In this document: in pieces, positions 13,427-21,086 of the stretch
Layout: every line of letters starts with the position of its first letter
Position numbering within the stretch: the first letter of the stretch is position 1
Assembly: GCA_002292015.1 (NCBI GenBank)
Contig: DBBD01000107.1
Span: 1-21,822, forward strand
Direction of reading: 5' to 3'
Source: Firmicutes bacterium UBA993
GTDB taxonomy: Bacteria > Bacillota > Dethiobacteria > DTU022
DNA length: 21,822 nt
The notes under the pieces: model-generated
Databases searched by the model: none
The model's input: only the letters and a program-made list of their open reading frames with translations
What the model was told of the DNA's origin: nothing
Made by a program: the position numbers and the translations under genes

Positions 13427-14317
13427 TTGAAGGTATTAATGTGTGTGCCGAATATAAGCGAAGGTAAAGATCTGCAACTAATCGATAAAATTACCACGGT
13501 AGTTAAAAATATGAAAAATGTAAAGCTTTTAGAAGTTTCTTCAGACCGGGATCATAACCGTTCGGTTTTCAGTTACTTAGGTGAACCGTTGTTGGTAATG
13601 GAGGCGACAAAAAAGTTAACTGAACTGGCCTTAGAGGGGATCGATATGCGCGGGCATCAAGGCGATCACCCTCGGATGGGCGCCGTGGATGTGGTGCCGT
13701 TTATTCCAATCAGGAATGTAACCGGCGAAGAAACACTGCAGGTTGCATATGAGTTTGGCGACTACCTGGGCGGCAAAGGAATACCGGTTTATTTTTACGA
13801 GGATGCAGCTACCATCGCCGAGCGTCGAAATTTGGCTGATATCCGTAAGGGCCAGTACGAAGCGCTTGAAGAGAAGCTAAGGAATAAGGCCTGGAAGCCT
13901 GATCGCGGTCCGGCCCACTTTAATCCAAAAGCCGGAGCAACGGCGGTGGGAGTAAGGTTTCCCCTTATTGCATTTAATGTAAACCTGAATACCACCAGCA
14001 TGGAGATCGCTGACAAGATTGCTATGAGTGTGCGCAATTTAAGCGGTGGTTTCCGTTACGTGCGGGCAATCGGGGTTAACCTGGCGGAATTAGGCCAGGT
14101 CCAGGTTTCGATGAACCTTACCAACTACACTAAAACCCCGGTTCACCGGGTGCTGGAAACAATTCGCTCGGAGGCGGGAAGGTATGGGGTTACAGTGGCC
14201 GCAACGGAATTTGTGGGGCCGGTTCCCTTAGATGCCCTGGAAGAGTTAGTGCGCTTCTACTTGCAGGCTCACAAATTTTCCGTAAGCCAATTGATAGAAA
14301 CAAACCTGCTCGACTAA
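13427..14317 (+). CDS. ftcD: Glutamate formimidoyltransferase
   Basis: This 296-residue protein covers the full formiminotransferase N- and C-terminal subdomains and lacks the cyclodeaminase half found in bifunctional FTCD. Conserved stretches include CVPNISEGKD, RDHNRSVFSY, GHQGDHPRMGAVDVVPFIP and VNLNTTSMEIADKIA. The enzyme moves the formimino group from N-formimino-L-glutamate to tetrahydrofolate, linking histidine breakdown to one-carbon metabolism; in fermentative anaerobes it also feeds formimino groups from purine or glycine catabolism. The start is TTG at 13427, with a GAGGGGAG site about 10 nt upstream; the family normally begins with this Met-Lys-(V/I) strand. No hut genes or cyclodeaminase are adjacent. 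Confidence 0.93.
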   Translation: MKVLMCVPNISEGKDLQLIDKITTVVKNMKNVKLLEVSSDRDHNRSVFSYLGEPLLVMEATKKLTELALEGIDMRGHQGDHPRMGAVDVVPFIPIRNVTGEETLQVAYEFGDYLGGKGIPVYFYEDAATIAERRNLADIRKGQYEALEEKLRNKAWKPDRGPAHFNPKAGATAVGVRFPLIAFNVNLNTTSMEIADKIAMSVRNLSGGFRYVRAIGVNLAELGQVQVSMNLTNYTKTPVHRVLETIRSEAGRYGVTVAATEFVGPVPLDALEELVRFYLQAHKFSVSQLIETNLLD

Positions 14318-14347
14318 CATATTGTTACGCATTGTCACGGGAACGGG

Positions 14348-14373
14348 CATTTGTGGCACACATTTGTGGCACC
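14348..14373 (+). repeat. 13-bp tandem direct repeat upstream of the tRNA promoters
   Basis: CATTTGTGGCACA is followed directly by CATTTGTGGCACC. It ends 5 nt before the -35 box of the first tRNA promoter, where an activator or UP-type element might act. With only two copies, function is unknown. Confidence 0.7.
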
Positions 14374-14378
14374 AAGGA

Positions 14379-14407
14379 TTGACATCCGGCCAACTTCTGT
14401 GTATATA
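14379..14407 (+). promoter_or_regulatory. Upstream tRNA promoter P1
   Basis: TTGACA and TATATA are 17 nt apart. It is oriented toward the tRNA array and lies about 150 nt before the first tRNA, so transcripts from it would carry a leader containing a TTGAC/GTCAA dyad. Confidence 0.6.
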
Positions 14408-14513
14408 CGTTATAGCGTACTTTTAACCTGTTTCTTAGCATTGACTGGGTCAATCGTGCTCACTCGAATGGTACATCATAATTAAAATTACTCGAGTAAG
14501 GTATCGCGTCGCG

Positions 14514-14542
14514 TTGACATTTAGTACCGCCTTCTGTATACT
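14514..14542 (+). promoter_or_regulatory. Proximal tRNA promoter P2
   Basis: A perfect TTGACA is followed after 17 nt by TATACT (5/6), ending 13 nt before the first base of tRNA-Asp. This is the expected geometry for a stable-RNA promoter. Confidence 0.85.
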
Positions 14543-14555
14543 TAGTAATGCGCAT

Positions 14556-14632
14556 GGAGCTGTGGTGTAGTCGGTTAACATATCGGCCTGTCAAGCCGAA
14601 GACCGCGGGTTCGAGTCCCGTCAGCTCCGCCA
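14556..14632 (+). tRNA. tRNA-Asp (GUC)
   Basis: This is a complete cloverleaf with acceptor GGAGCTG/CAGCTCC, D-loop, anticodon loop CTGTCAA and T-arm GGGTTCGAGTCCC. CCA is encoded. It is the first of five tRNAs. Confidence 0.97.
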
Positions 14633-14635
14633 AAG

Positions 14636-14711
<76 letters not shown>

Positions 14712-14716
14712 GCTAT

Positions 14717-14791
14717 GCGGGAGTAGCTCAGTGGTAGAGCATCGCCTTGCCAAGGCGAGGGTCGCGAGTTCGAATCTCGTCTTCCGCTCCA
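14717..14791 (+). tRNA. tRNA-Gly (GCC)
   Basis: The acceptor GCGGGAG pairs with CTTCCGC, the anticodon loop is TTGCCAA, the T-arm contains GTTCGAATC and CCA is encoded. Confidence 0.97.
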
Positions 14792-14798
14792 TTTTATT

Positions 14799-14872
14799 GG
14801 CGACATAGCCAAGTGGTAAGGCAGAGGACTGCAAATCCTTTATCCCCGGTTCGAATCCGGGTGTCGCCTCCA
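14799..14872 (+). tRNA. tRNA-Cys (GCA)
   Basis: The acceptor GGCGACA pairs with TGTCGCC, the anticodon loop is CTGCAAA, the T-arm is CCCGGTTCGAATCCGGG and CCA is encoded. It is 74 nt long, as usual for tRNA-Cys. Confidence 0.97.
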
Positions 14873-14878
14873 TCTTTC

Positions 14879-14968
14879 GCCGGAGTGGCGGAACAGGCAG
14901 ACGCAAGGGACTTAAAATCCCTCGACCATAACATGGTCGTACCGGTTCGATTCCGGTCTCCGGCACCA
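14879..14968 (+). tRNA. tRNA-Leu (UAA)
   Basis: The acceptor GCCGGAG pairs with CTCCGGC. There is a long class II variable arm (ACCATAACATGGT), the anticodon loop is CTTAAAA and CCA is encoded. It is 90 nt long. No clear terminator follows; a CTATGT/ACATAG dyad without a T-run lies about 20 nt downstream. Confidence 0.97.
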
Positions 14969-15149
14969 AACTGTGATTTCAATCGGACTATGTTGTATTT
15001 GCCGCGACATAGGGTTCTAACAGATGCCGCATTATCAACTGATAATTTTCGTTGTAACCCGCAAACGTTTCACTCCCGTTTAAACAGATGCCTAAAGGAT
15101 GGTTTAGCTTTTCAGGAAGCGAATTCCAAAACACACCGGAGAGTTGAAC

Positions 15150-15394
15150 ATGAATATCTTAGTAGTTTTTTATTCGATGTACGGACATGTTTACAAATTA
15201 GCTGAGGCTGTTGCGGAAGGGGCAAGGCAGGTTGAAGGCGCTACGGTTCAACCATCACGGAGGATGTGGATGTATTTGTTACGGGCGACAAGGATTTTGA
15301 CGGCCTGGAATTGGAGAGGCCGGAGATTATCAGCCCGGCCGGGTTTCTCGAAAATATTAGGTCACCTTTACAGATGATGGTTTTCTCACTTTGA
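15150..15394 (+). pseudogene. Chimeric remnant: WrbA-type flavoprotein start joined out of frame to a PIN-toxin end
   Basis: ATG at 15150, with GGAG 8 nt upstream, opens a clear WrbA/flavodoxin-like N-terminus (MNILVVFYSMYGHVYKLAEA, then VAEGARQVEGATV) with the FMN phosphate loop SMYGH. Homology stops near codon 34 (about 15252). From 15257, in a different reading frame, 45 codons to TGA at 15392-15394 read TEDVDVFVTGDKDFDGLELE followed by PEIISPAGFLENI. This is the C-terminal part of a PIN-domain toxin, where VTGDKD carries catalytic Asp residues. Neither gene is complete, so this looks like a deletion junction between two former genes. The 108 nt to the NrdJ stop show nothing else. Confidence 0.7.
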
Positions 15395-15502
15395 TTGGCG
15401 AGAGCAAAAAAATTGACGAACTTACATTACAATCCCAAATATAGGCGGTAGGGGTGTAATGGTCGGCCTGAAGCAATAGCAAATATGTGGTTTCCTCATG
15501 TG

Positions 15503-18500
15503 TTAACACTCACTAAACCCGCAGGCCTCGCACTTCAGGCAACCCTCGGCCCTGATTAGCGCGCAGGTTCCACAGTCGGGGCAAAGCTCCAGTTGGTAAC
15601 TTCCGTTTCCAGAACTATCTCCGGTTTCAACACTGGCCAGTTTTCTTAAGCCCTGGCCGATTGCATCGGGCACGCTCATTATCCGATTTGGTCCAAAGCC
15701 CACAGAACGGGCACCGCCAATCCCCTCTAGTTGGGCAACGATTTCATCAACATTTACTCCGCAGCGTAAAGCCAGCGAGATTAAGCGGGCGATTGCTTCG
15801 GTAAAAGCAACCACATCGCTGCCGGCCTTGCCGATTTGGGCAAACAGTTCAAATGGTTTGCCGTTGGCGGAGTTTACGGTTACAAAAAGGTTGCCTAGGG
15901 CAGTTATGATGCTGGTAGTGTGGCCGCTTAATGTTTTTGGTCTTTTGGTCGGTTTAAGCGTGTCATCTTTTGTGCCGTCGCCGACATTAAGAACCTGTTT
16001 GCTTCTTGAACCGTCCCGGTAAACCGTGATGCCTTTGCATCCGGCTTGCCAGGAATTAATATAGGCGTTTTTAACATCTTCAGTGGTGGCATTCTGTTTC
16101 AGGTTGATCGTTTTACTGACGGCGTTATCTGTATACTTCTGAAATGCCGCCTGGTGCCTGATATGCCAATTGTAGTCGATCTCCATTGCCGTTCTAAATA
16201 GCTCTTTATATTTAGTCGGAACCTCAGAGGCTTCCGGAATACAGCCTGTGCCGGCTATAGCCTGAATCAGCTCTTCGCTGTAAAACTCCTCTTTTTTGGC
16301 ATAATCAAGAAAAAGCGGGTTGACCTCCGGTAAATCGATGCCGCCTAAAATATTCTTGCGGATAAAGGCAATACTAAAATAAGGTTCAATCCCGCTGCTG
16401 GCGCCGGCCAGGATTGATATAGTTCCGGTCGGAGCGATGGTTGTGCGGGTAGCGTTGCGCACCCGGTCTTCTGGTTTGCCGGTATCGTGGATGCTGCCAC
16501 TGAAATTGGGGTATACGCCCCTTTCCATGGCCAGTTCAGCCGATTCTTTTTTAGCTTCATCCCCGATAAAACACATTACTTTTTCGGCAGTGGCAATTGC
16601 CTTTTCGCTGTCATACTTTATGCCAAGTTTGACCAGCATATCATGCCAGCCCATTATGCCGAGGCCAATCTTACGGTTACCCTCTTTGTGCATTGCCGCA
16701 ATTTCCGGAATAACGTAGTTACTGGCGTCAATGACGTTGTCGAGAAAGCGAACGGCGGTTTTAACAGTTTGCCGCAGCAGGTCCCAGTCAATCGAATCGT
16801 TATCGCTGACAAACTTTCCTAAATTAATCGAACCGAGGCAGCAGGCCTCGTGAGGTAAGAGCGGCTGTTCACCACAGTTATGTACCACAAAACCGTTGGC
16901 ATCGAATGCATTAACCCCTGGGACCTGAACGTCGTAGACTGCTTTTTCCCGGTCAGGTGTCAGGGATAACAGAGTTGCGCAAAAATTATCACGGTTTGGT
17001 TTGCGCTTGCATGCTGACAGGGTTTTAGCCAGTTTCTCTTGTTTCACAGCATCGGAAAAACCGATTCGATCGGCGAATACGACCACATGGTCACTGGAGA
17101 TAACCAGCTCATGCTGCGTCTTGACCCCGTAAGTTGCAGAGCCATTTATCCCGTCCGGTAATTCTATTTCCTTCGCCTTGCGTCGCCGTAGGTAGAGGTT
17201 GCTGATAATGCCAAAGCGAGCCAGCATTCTCTGCACGGTTTTCAGTCTTTCCCTGTTGCTATGGGCTAATCTGATTGAAACGCCTTTTTGTTGTGAACCC
17301 TGTACTGATCCTTCTGCATCGAAGAATCCACGCAAAAACCCTTTGGCAAAGTCGGAGGAAGTGCCTGTTTCTATATAGGAAGTGATTAACTTACTGCCCG
17401 GTCGCATTCCGAGATTGATGGCGATTTTTCTTATTGCTGCCAAACTCATGCGATAGTCGTTTCGATCGCTTGTTGTCCACCAGTCCTTAAAACCTGATCG
17501 GCGTTGCCTGGGTGTTACGGTTTCAAGCGCCGTTTTCATCACAACCGCAAAGCCCTGATCCGGCCAGGCAGTCAGCAGGGCCTTATCGGTTTGTTGCGTT
17601 CCATCTCCGACTAGGAGGCCGATCAAGTATCCTTCGTTTTCTCCGTAAAGACCTTCCCAACCGCTAAAATGGCGATGATCATGAAGAACAAGCTTATCTC
17701 CCGCTTCAAGATTTTCTGCTTTGACCCACTCGGGATCGGTTTTTGAACGGGTTTTTTTGCTTATTCGAAGTACCGGGTGATTACCGGTAGCTTTAAAAGA
17801 ATAACCCTCTTTTGTTGTAATTGTGTATAAAGCTTTGTTGCCCGTGAAAAAGAAGCCCCGCTCCGTTGTTTGGTGGGCTTTACCATTGACTATAAGGGTT
17901 GATTTTTTACCGATCAGGTCTTTAACCTGTTTAGGCCCGTTGCTGGTTAATACAAATGTATCACCCGGAACGCAGGGATTGGTCGTCTCGTAGATACCGA
18001 TATGAGGGGTAGGGTTGAACTCGTTCATCCGGTCAATAAAAATTATGCCGGGATCGCCCTTTTCCCAGGCTTTCTGGACTATTAAATCAAAAACAGCTCT
18101 GGCATCAAGCTGGGCAGGGTTACCTGTTTCCGGATCGCAGTAGATCTGTTTTGTGCGGGGGTTAATCAGGTTATAGAGTGATTCCGGATCTTCACCGGTC
18201 GCTTTGCGCATAAATTCGTCGGAGACGGTAATTGATAAGTTAAAGTTATTAATTTCGTCATCTTTTTCCTTACAGCAGATAAAGTCAATAATATTAGGAT
18301 GGCTGTATATAAGTGAGCCCATATTAGCCCCACGCCTGGTTCCGCCCTGTTTGACAGCCTCTGTTGCCGCGTCAAAAATTTTCAAAAACGAAAGGGGACC
18401 GCTGGCTACGCCATTAGTAGATTTGACCAAGTCGTTACTCGGCCTGAGGCGGTCAAAAGCAAACCCGGTTCCTCCACCCGTTTTTTGTACCAATGCCATC

Positions 18501-18820
18501 TGTTTTAAGGCGGTGAAGATCCCTTCCATGCTGTCTTCTAAAGGTAGGACAAAGCAGGCACTCAATTGCTGCAGTTCGCGCCCGGCATTCATTAGCGTTG
18601 GTGAATTGGGCATAAACCTGCCTTCAGCCATCAAGCTAAAGAAGCTTTCCGCGGTTGCCTGAATCTCTGAGTCGTTTTTACCGTAATTCTTGTCTACTGC
18701 AGCAATGTTGGCGGCAACCCTGCGCAACAGGTCTTCCGGTGTTTCTGTTGGAACCCCTTTTTCGTCTTTGACCAAATATCTTTTCTCATAAGTGATTCGG
18801 GCATTGGAGCTTAGATCCAT
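15503..18820 (-). CDS. nrdJ: B12-dependent ribonucleotide reductase NrdJ with in-frame intein
   Basis: This 1105-residue precursor has about 739 extein residues. It reduces ribonucleotides to deoxyribonucleotides using adenosylcobalamin. Extein landmarks are PNSPTLMNAGRE, QLSACFVLP, GTRRGANMGSL, DPGIIFIDRMNEFNP, the catalytic loop NPCGEQPL (rebuilt after splicing), CCLGSINL and the ATRTTIAPTGTISILAG nucleotide loop. A C-terminal zinc ribbon has CPDCGTC and CLKCEACG. The intein replaces the joint between NP and CGEQ. The start is ATG 18820 with GAGGGGG about 10 nt upstream. No radical-generating small subunit gene is near, as expected for class II. Class II enzymes work with or without oxygen. 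An 11-bp direct repeat lies upstream. Confidence 0.97.
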   Translation of the reverse strand: MDLSSNARITYEKRYLVKDEKGVPTETPEDLLRRVAANIAAVDKNYGKNDSEIQATAESFFSLMAEGRFMPNSPTLMNAGRELQQLSACFVLPLEDSMEGIFTALKQMALVQKTGGGTGFAFDRLRPSNDLVKSTNGVASGPLSFLKIFDAATEAVKQGGTRRGANMGSLIYSHPNIIDFICCKEKDDEINNFNLSITVSDEFMRKATGEDPESLYNLINPRTKQIYCDPETGNPAQLDARAVFDLIVQKAWEKGDPGIIFIDRMNEFNPTPHIGIYETTNPCVPGDTFVLTSNGPKQVKDLIGKKSTLIVNGKAHQTTERGFFFTGNKALYTITTKEGYSFKATGNHPVLRISKKTRSKTDPEWVKAENLEAGDKLVLHDHRHFSGWEGLYGENEGYLIGLLVGDGTQQTDKALLTAWPDQGFAVVMKTALETVTPRQRRSGFKDWWTTSDRNDYRMSLAAIRKIAINLGMRPGSKLITSYIETGTSSDFAKGFLRGFFDAEGSVQGSQQKGVSIRLAHSNRERLKTVQRMLARFGIISNLYLRRRKAKEIELPDGINGSATYGVKTQHELVISSDHVVVFADRIGFSDAVKQEKLAKTLSACKRKPNRDNFCATLLSLTPDREKAVYDVQVPGVNAFDANGFVVHNCGEQPLLPHEACCLGSINLGKFVSDNDSIDWDLLRQTVKTAVRFLDNVIDASNYVIPEIAAMHKEGNRKIGLGIMGWHDMLVKLGIKYDSEKAIATAEKVMCFIGDEAKKESAELAMERGVYPNFSGSIHDTGKPEDRVRNATRTTIAPTGTISILAGASSGIEPYFSIAFIRKNILGGIDLPEVNPLFLDYAKKEEFYSEELIQAIAGTGCIPEASEVPTKYKELFRTAMEIDYNWHIRHQAAFQKYTDNAVSKTINLKQNATTEDVKNAYINSWQAGCKGITVYRDGSRSKQVLNVGDGTKDDTLKPTKRPKTLSGHTTSIITALGNLFVTVNSANGKPFELFAQIGKAGSDVVAFTEAIARLISLALRCGVNVDEIVAQLEGIGGARSVGFGPNRIMSVPDAIGQGLRKLASVETGDSSGNGSYQLELCPDCGTCALIRAEGCLKCEACGFSEC
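16877..17974 (-). mobile_element. LAGLIDADG intein in NrdJ (366 residues)
   Basis: The splice junctions are visible: Cys1 (codon 17974-17972) starts CVPGDTFVLTSNG after ETTNP, and the terminal His-Asn (VVHN, Asn codon 16879-16877) is followed by Cys+1 of CGEQPLL. Block B is ATGNHPVL, and the C-terminal blocks are VYDVQVPGVNAFDANGF and VVHN. The two dodecapeptide motifs YLIGLLVGDG and FLRGFFDAEG, with their acidic residues, indicate an intact homing endonuclease of the DOD class. The length is an exact multiple of three and the frame stays open, so splicing is probably functional. The insertion point is in the reductase active-site loop, which makes host activity depend on splicing. Confidence 0.95.
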
Positions 18821-18965
18821 CAGTAATTGTCCCCCTCAGTTGGCGACTGTAAATGCGGAAAAACAACTGTAGAAAGCCGGGACTTAGAAATTCCCTTTTT
18901 ATCCTTTCTCTTTTCTATTAGATATTCCTTTTTAAATTTATTTATTTTCAAGGCAGATTTTGGGT

Positions 18966-18990
18966 CAACCGCAAATAAACAACCGCAAAT
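18966..18990. repeat. 11-bp direct repeat between nrdJ and the fmdB/pyrG unit
   Basis: CAACCGCAAAT occurs twice, at 18966-18976 and 18980-18990, with a 3-nt AAA spacer (14-nt period). It lies 146 nt upstream of nrdJ and about 30 nt upstream of the -10 of the plus-strand unit. This is the place and shape of an operator for a regulator that binds tandem half-sites. It does not resemble the NrdR box. Confidence 0.65.
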
Positions 18991-19019
18991 TTTCTCTTTT
19001 TTCACCAATGAAGCAATGG

Positions 19020-19025
19020 TATAAT
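19020..19025 (+). promoter_or_regulatory. Promoter -10 for the small-ORF/fmdB/pyrG unit
   Basis: This is a perfect TATAAT 60 nt upstream of the first ORF. The -35 is poor (TTTTTC at about 16 nt), so activation, perhaps through the nearby direct repeat, is plausible. Confidence 0.45.
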
Positions 19026-19085
19026 AACAGCTAGGTTTTTTGGGGCTTTTTTTGACGTTACGTAAAGGAGGGGTAGGTTCAAGTT

Positions 19086-19178
19086 ATGGCAAAAGAAAAA
19101 TCACGCAAGGCGTTAAAAAGACAGCGCAAGAAAAGAAGACGGGCCAAGAAGAGAAAGAGGTTGAAGGGCCGGACCTAG
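19086..19178 (+). CDS. 30-residue highly basic ORF
   Basis: ATG to TAG encodes a peptide that begins MAKEKSRKALKRQRKKRRRA and ends in KGRT; more than half of the residues are Lys or Arg. AAAGGAGG lies 14 nt upstream, rather far, and the ORF directly follows the promoter -10. It could be a tiny ribosome- or nucleic-acid-associated protein, comparable in composition to very small basic ribosomal proteins, or a leader peptide. I do not recognise a family. A different frame is also open across this segment and joins the zinc-ribbon frame, but it has no ribosome site. Confidence 0.45.
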   Translation: MAKEKSRKALKRQRKKRRRAKKRKRLKGRT

Positions 19179-19222
19179 TTTGCCGCATGGCGGCAAATAT
19201 GAATATGAGAGGAGGTGCAGTT

Positions 19223-19405
19223 TTGCCCTTATATGAATTCTACTGTTCGGACTGCCGCAATAAAACTGAAGAGCTTTGCAGCAGCGATGTCAGAAGTATC
19301 AAATGTCTATCTTGCGGAAAAGATGCCGATAAAGTTATCTCTAACTTCCGGACCGGCAGGAGCTCAACCGGAGGCGGAAGCGCCTCCTCAAGTTGTGGAG
19401 GGTGA
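19223..19405 (+). CDS. FmdB-type zinc ribbon protein
   Basis: This 60-residue protein from TTG 19223 is preceded by AGAGGAGGTG 7 nt upstream. It opens MPLYEFYCSDCRNKTEELC and continues VRSIKCLSCGKDADKVIS, giving two CxxC zinc knuckles, followed by a Gly/Ser-rich tail with SSCGG. The FmdB family (named from a formamidase operon regulator) consists of short proteins of mostly unknown role, often proposed to act in regulation or metal handling. A longer in-frame open region extends upstream, but this TTG matches the family start. A hairpin follows immediately and pyrG begins 70 nt after the stop. Confidence 0.9.
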   Translation: MPLYEFYCSDCRNKTEELCSSDVRSIKCLSCGKDADKVISNFRTGRSSTGGGSASSSCGG

Positions 19406-19406
19406 A

Positions 19407-19448
19407 CTAAAACCAGCTGCAGCAGTTGCTGAGCCGGTTTAGTTTTTT
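19407..19448 (+). terminator. Intrinsic terminator or attenuator between fmdB-like gene and pyrG
   Basis: CTAAAACC pairs with GGTTTAG (one bulge) around an inner CAGC/GCTG stem, followed by TTTTTT. Only about 27 nt separate it from the pyrG ATG, and no promoter is visible there, so polymerase must read through it to express pyrG. Confidence 0.75.
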
Positions 19449-19475
19449 GTAGATCAAAATGTTAGGGGGGCGCTT

Positions 19476-21086
19476 ATGACTAAGTATATTTTTATCACCG
19501 GTGGAGTAGTTTCTTCTCTGGGGAAAGGCATCACGGCGGCTTCACTCGGATGTCTTTTGAAAAGCAGAGGTCTAAGACTGACTATCCAAAAGTTTGACCC
19601 CTACATCAATTACGACCCCGGAACAATGAGCCCCTACCAGCATGGAGAAGTGTTCGTTACTGATGACGGTGCAGAGACCGATCTTGATTTAGGACACTAC
19701 GAACGTTTTATCGACGAAAATCTGACTCGTAATAACAATGTTACGGCGGGCCGTATTTATTGGTCGGTAATCGAAGGCGAGCGGGAAGGTCACTACCAGG
19801 GCAATACGGTTCAGGTTATTCCCCATATAACCGATGAAATAAAAAGCTGCGTAACAAAGGTAGATCATAAAAGTGACCTCGATGTGATCATCACTGAGAT
19901 TGGTGGTACAGTCGGTGATATTGAAAGCCTTCCTTTTATGGAAGCAATTCGCCAGTTACGCTATGATCTTGGTTGGAATAATGTAATCTTTATCCATGTG
20001 ACCCTGGTTCCCTATCTCCCGATGTCGGGTGAACTGAAAACTAAACCGACTCAGCACAGTGTTAAGGAGTTGCGCAGCATTGGTATTCAGCCTGATATTA
20101 TTGTTTGCCGTACTGAATATCCTCTGAACGAAGATTTGCGAAAAAAAATCGCCCTTTTCTGCAATGTTAAACCGAACGAGGTAATCGAAAACTTAGATAC
20201 CCGGGTTATTTATGAAGTGCCACTGCTTTTGAAAGAGCAGAAGCTTGACCAAATGGTTCTGGAAAAGCTGGGCCTTGCCTGTCGGGGTGCCGATCTTGAT
20301 CAGTGGAAGGCGATGGTAAAAAAAGGCAGCGGGTTTAAAAATAAAGTAAAAATAGCATTAGTTGGCAAATATATTTCATTGCGTGACGCCTATATCAGCA
20401 TTAATGAAGCTCTTTTTCATGCCGGGCTGGCGCATGAAGTAGCAGTTGAAACTGTTCTCGTTCAGGCTGAGCATCTGGAGTGCCGAGAAGCAATCGAGTT
20501 AATCGGTGATGCTGACGGAGTCTTGGTCCCGGGCGGTTTTGGCGAGCGTGGTATTGAAGGAAAAATCAGTGCGATCCGGTATGCACGGGAACACCAGGTT
20601 CCCTTTTTAGGACTATGCCTCGGTATGCAGTGTGCCGTAATTGAGTTTGCCCGTAATGTGGCCGGTATGAAAGGAGCCCACAGCACCGAGTTTGATCCTA
20701 ACAGTCCTGCTCCGGTAATCGATTTTATACCGGGACAAAAAGTAAATACCCGCATTGGCGGGACCTTGCGTCTCGGCGCCTACCCCTGCAGTATCAAACA
20801 GCATAGTCTGGCTGAAAAAGCTTATAGAGTTGAGAAAATCTCGGAAAGGCACCGGCACCGCTACGAATTTAATAACGATTACAAGACCAAGCTTGAGCAG
20901 GCCGGTATGGTATTAAGTGGCATTAACGAAGAAGACGACTTGGTTGAAATGGTAGAGCTAAAAGAACATCCCTGGTTTTTAGCGGTTCAGTTCCATCCGG
21001 AGTTTAAATCAAGACCGACTCGCCCGCATCCCCTCTTCAAAGAGTTTATCGGAGCGGCTATTAAGAAGAAAAATAACCGGGGTTAG
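19476..21086 (+). CDS. pyrG: CTP synthase
   Basis: This 536-residue protein is full length for the family. The amidoligase domain (1-270) has the P-loop GGVVSSLGKGITAASLG, QKFDPYINYDPGTMSPYQHG and EIGGTVGDIESLPF. The glutaminase domain (about 290-536) has VPGGFGERG, nucleophile C381 in FLGLCLGMQ and HPEFKSRPTRPHPLF. It makes CTP from UTP, ATP and glutamine and is allosterically tuned by GTP. The start ATG follows TTAGGGGGGC. The upstream hairpin suggests attenuation control, as is known for pyrG in Bacillus, although the 5' poly-G mechanism cannot be recognised here. The 3' end overlaps the opposing ANTAR gene by 26 nt. Confidence 0.98.
   Translation: MTKYIFITGGVVSSLGKGITAASLGCLLKSRGLRLTIQKFDPYINYDPGTMSPYQHGEVFVTDDGAETDLDLGHYERFIDENLTRNNNVTAGRIYWSVIEGEREGHYQGNTVQVIPHITDEIKSCVTKVDHKSDLDVIITEIGGTVGDIESLPFMEAIRQLRYDLGWNNVIFIHVTLVPYLPMSGELKTKPTQHSVKELRSIGIQPDIIVCRTEYPLNEDLRKKIALFCNVKPNEVIENLDTRVIYEVPLLLKEQKLDQMVLEKLGLACRGADLDQWKAMVKKGSGFKNKVKIALVGKYISLRDAYISINEALFHAGLAHEVAVETVLVQAEHLECREAIELIGDADGVLVPGGFGERGIEGKISAIRYAREHQVPFLGLCLGMQCAVIEFARNVAGMKGAHSTEFDPNSPAPVIDFIPGQKVNTRIGGTLRLGAYPCSIKQHSLAEKAYRVEKISERHRHRYEFNNDYKTKLEQAGMVLSGINEEDDLVEMVELKEHPWFLAVQFHPEFKSRPTRPHPLFKEFIGAAIKKKNNRG

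Noticed and set aside
14348..14373. CRISPR-like repeat
   Set aside because: There are only two adjacent 13-bp copies with no spacer.
14747..15205. Plus-strand open frame of 152 codons over tRNA-Gly to tRNA-Leu
   Set aside because: It is made of tRNA sequence and non-coding tail, with no ribosome site.
18821..19085. Cobalamin riboswitch or NrdR box upstream of the B12-dependent reductase
   Set aside because: No B12-box-like sequence or ACA-type NrdR palindrome could be seen; only the 11-bp direct repeat is present.
19040..19405. Long form of the zinc-ribbon frame (121 codons)
   Set aside because: The first 61 codons have no family similarity and no ribosome site; the TTG at 19223 has an ideal site and matches the family start.
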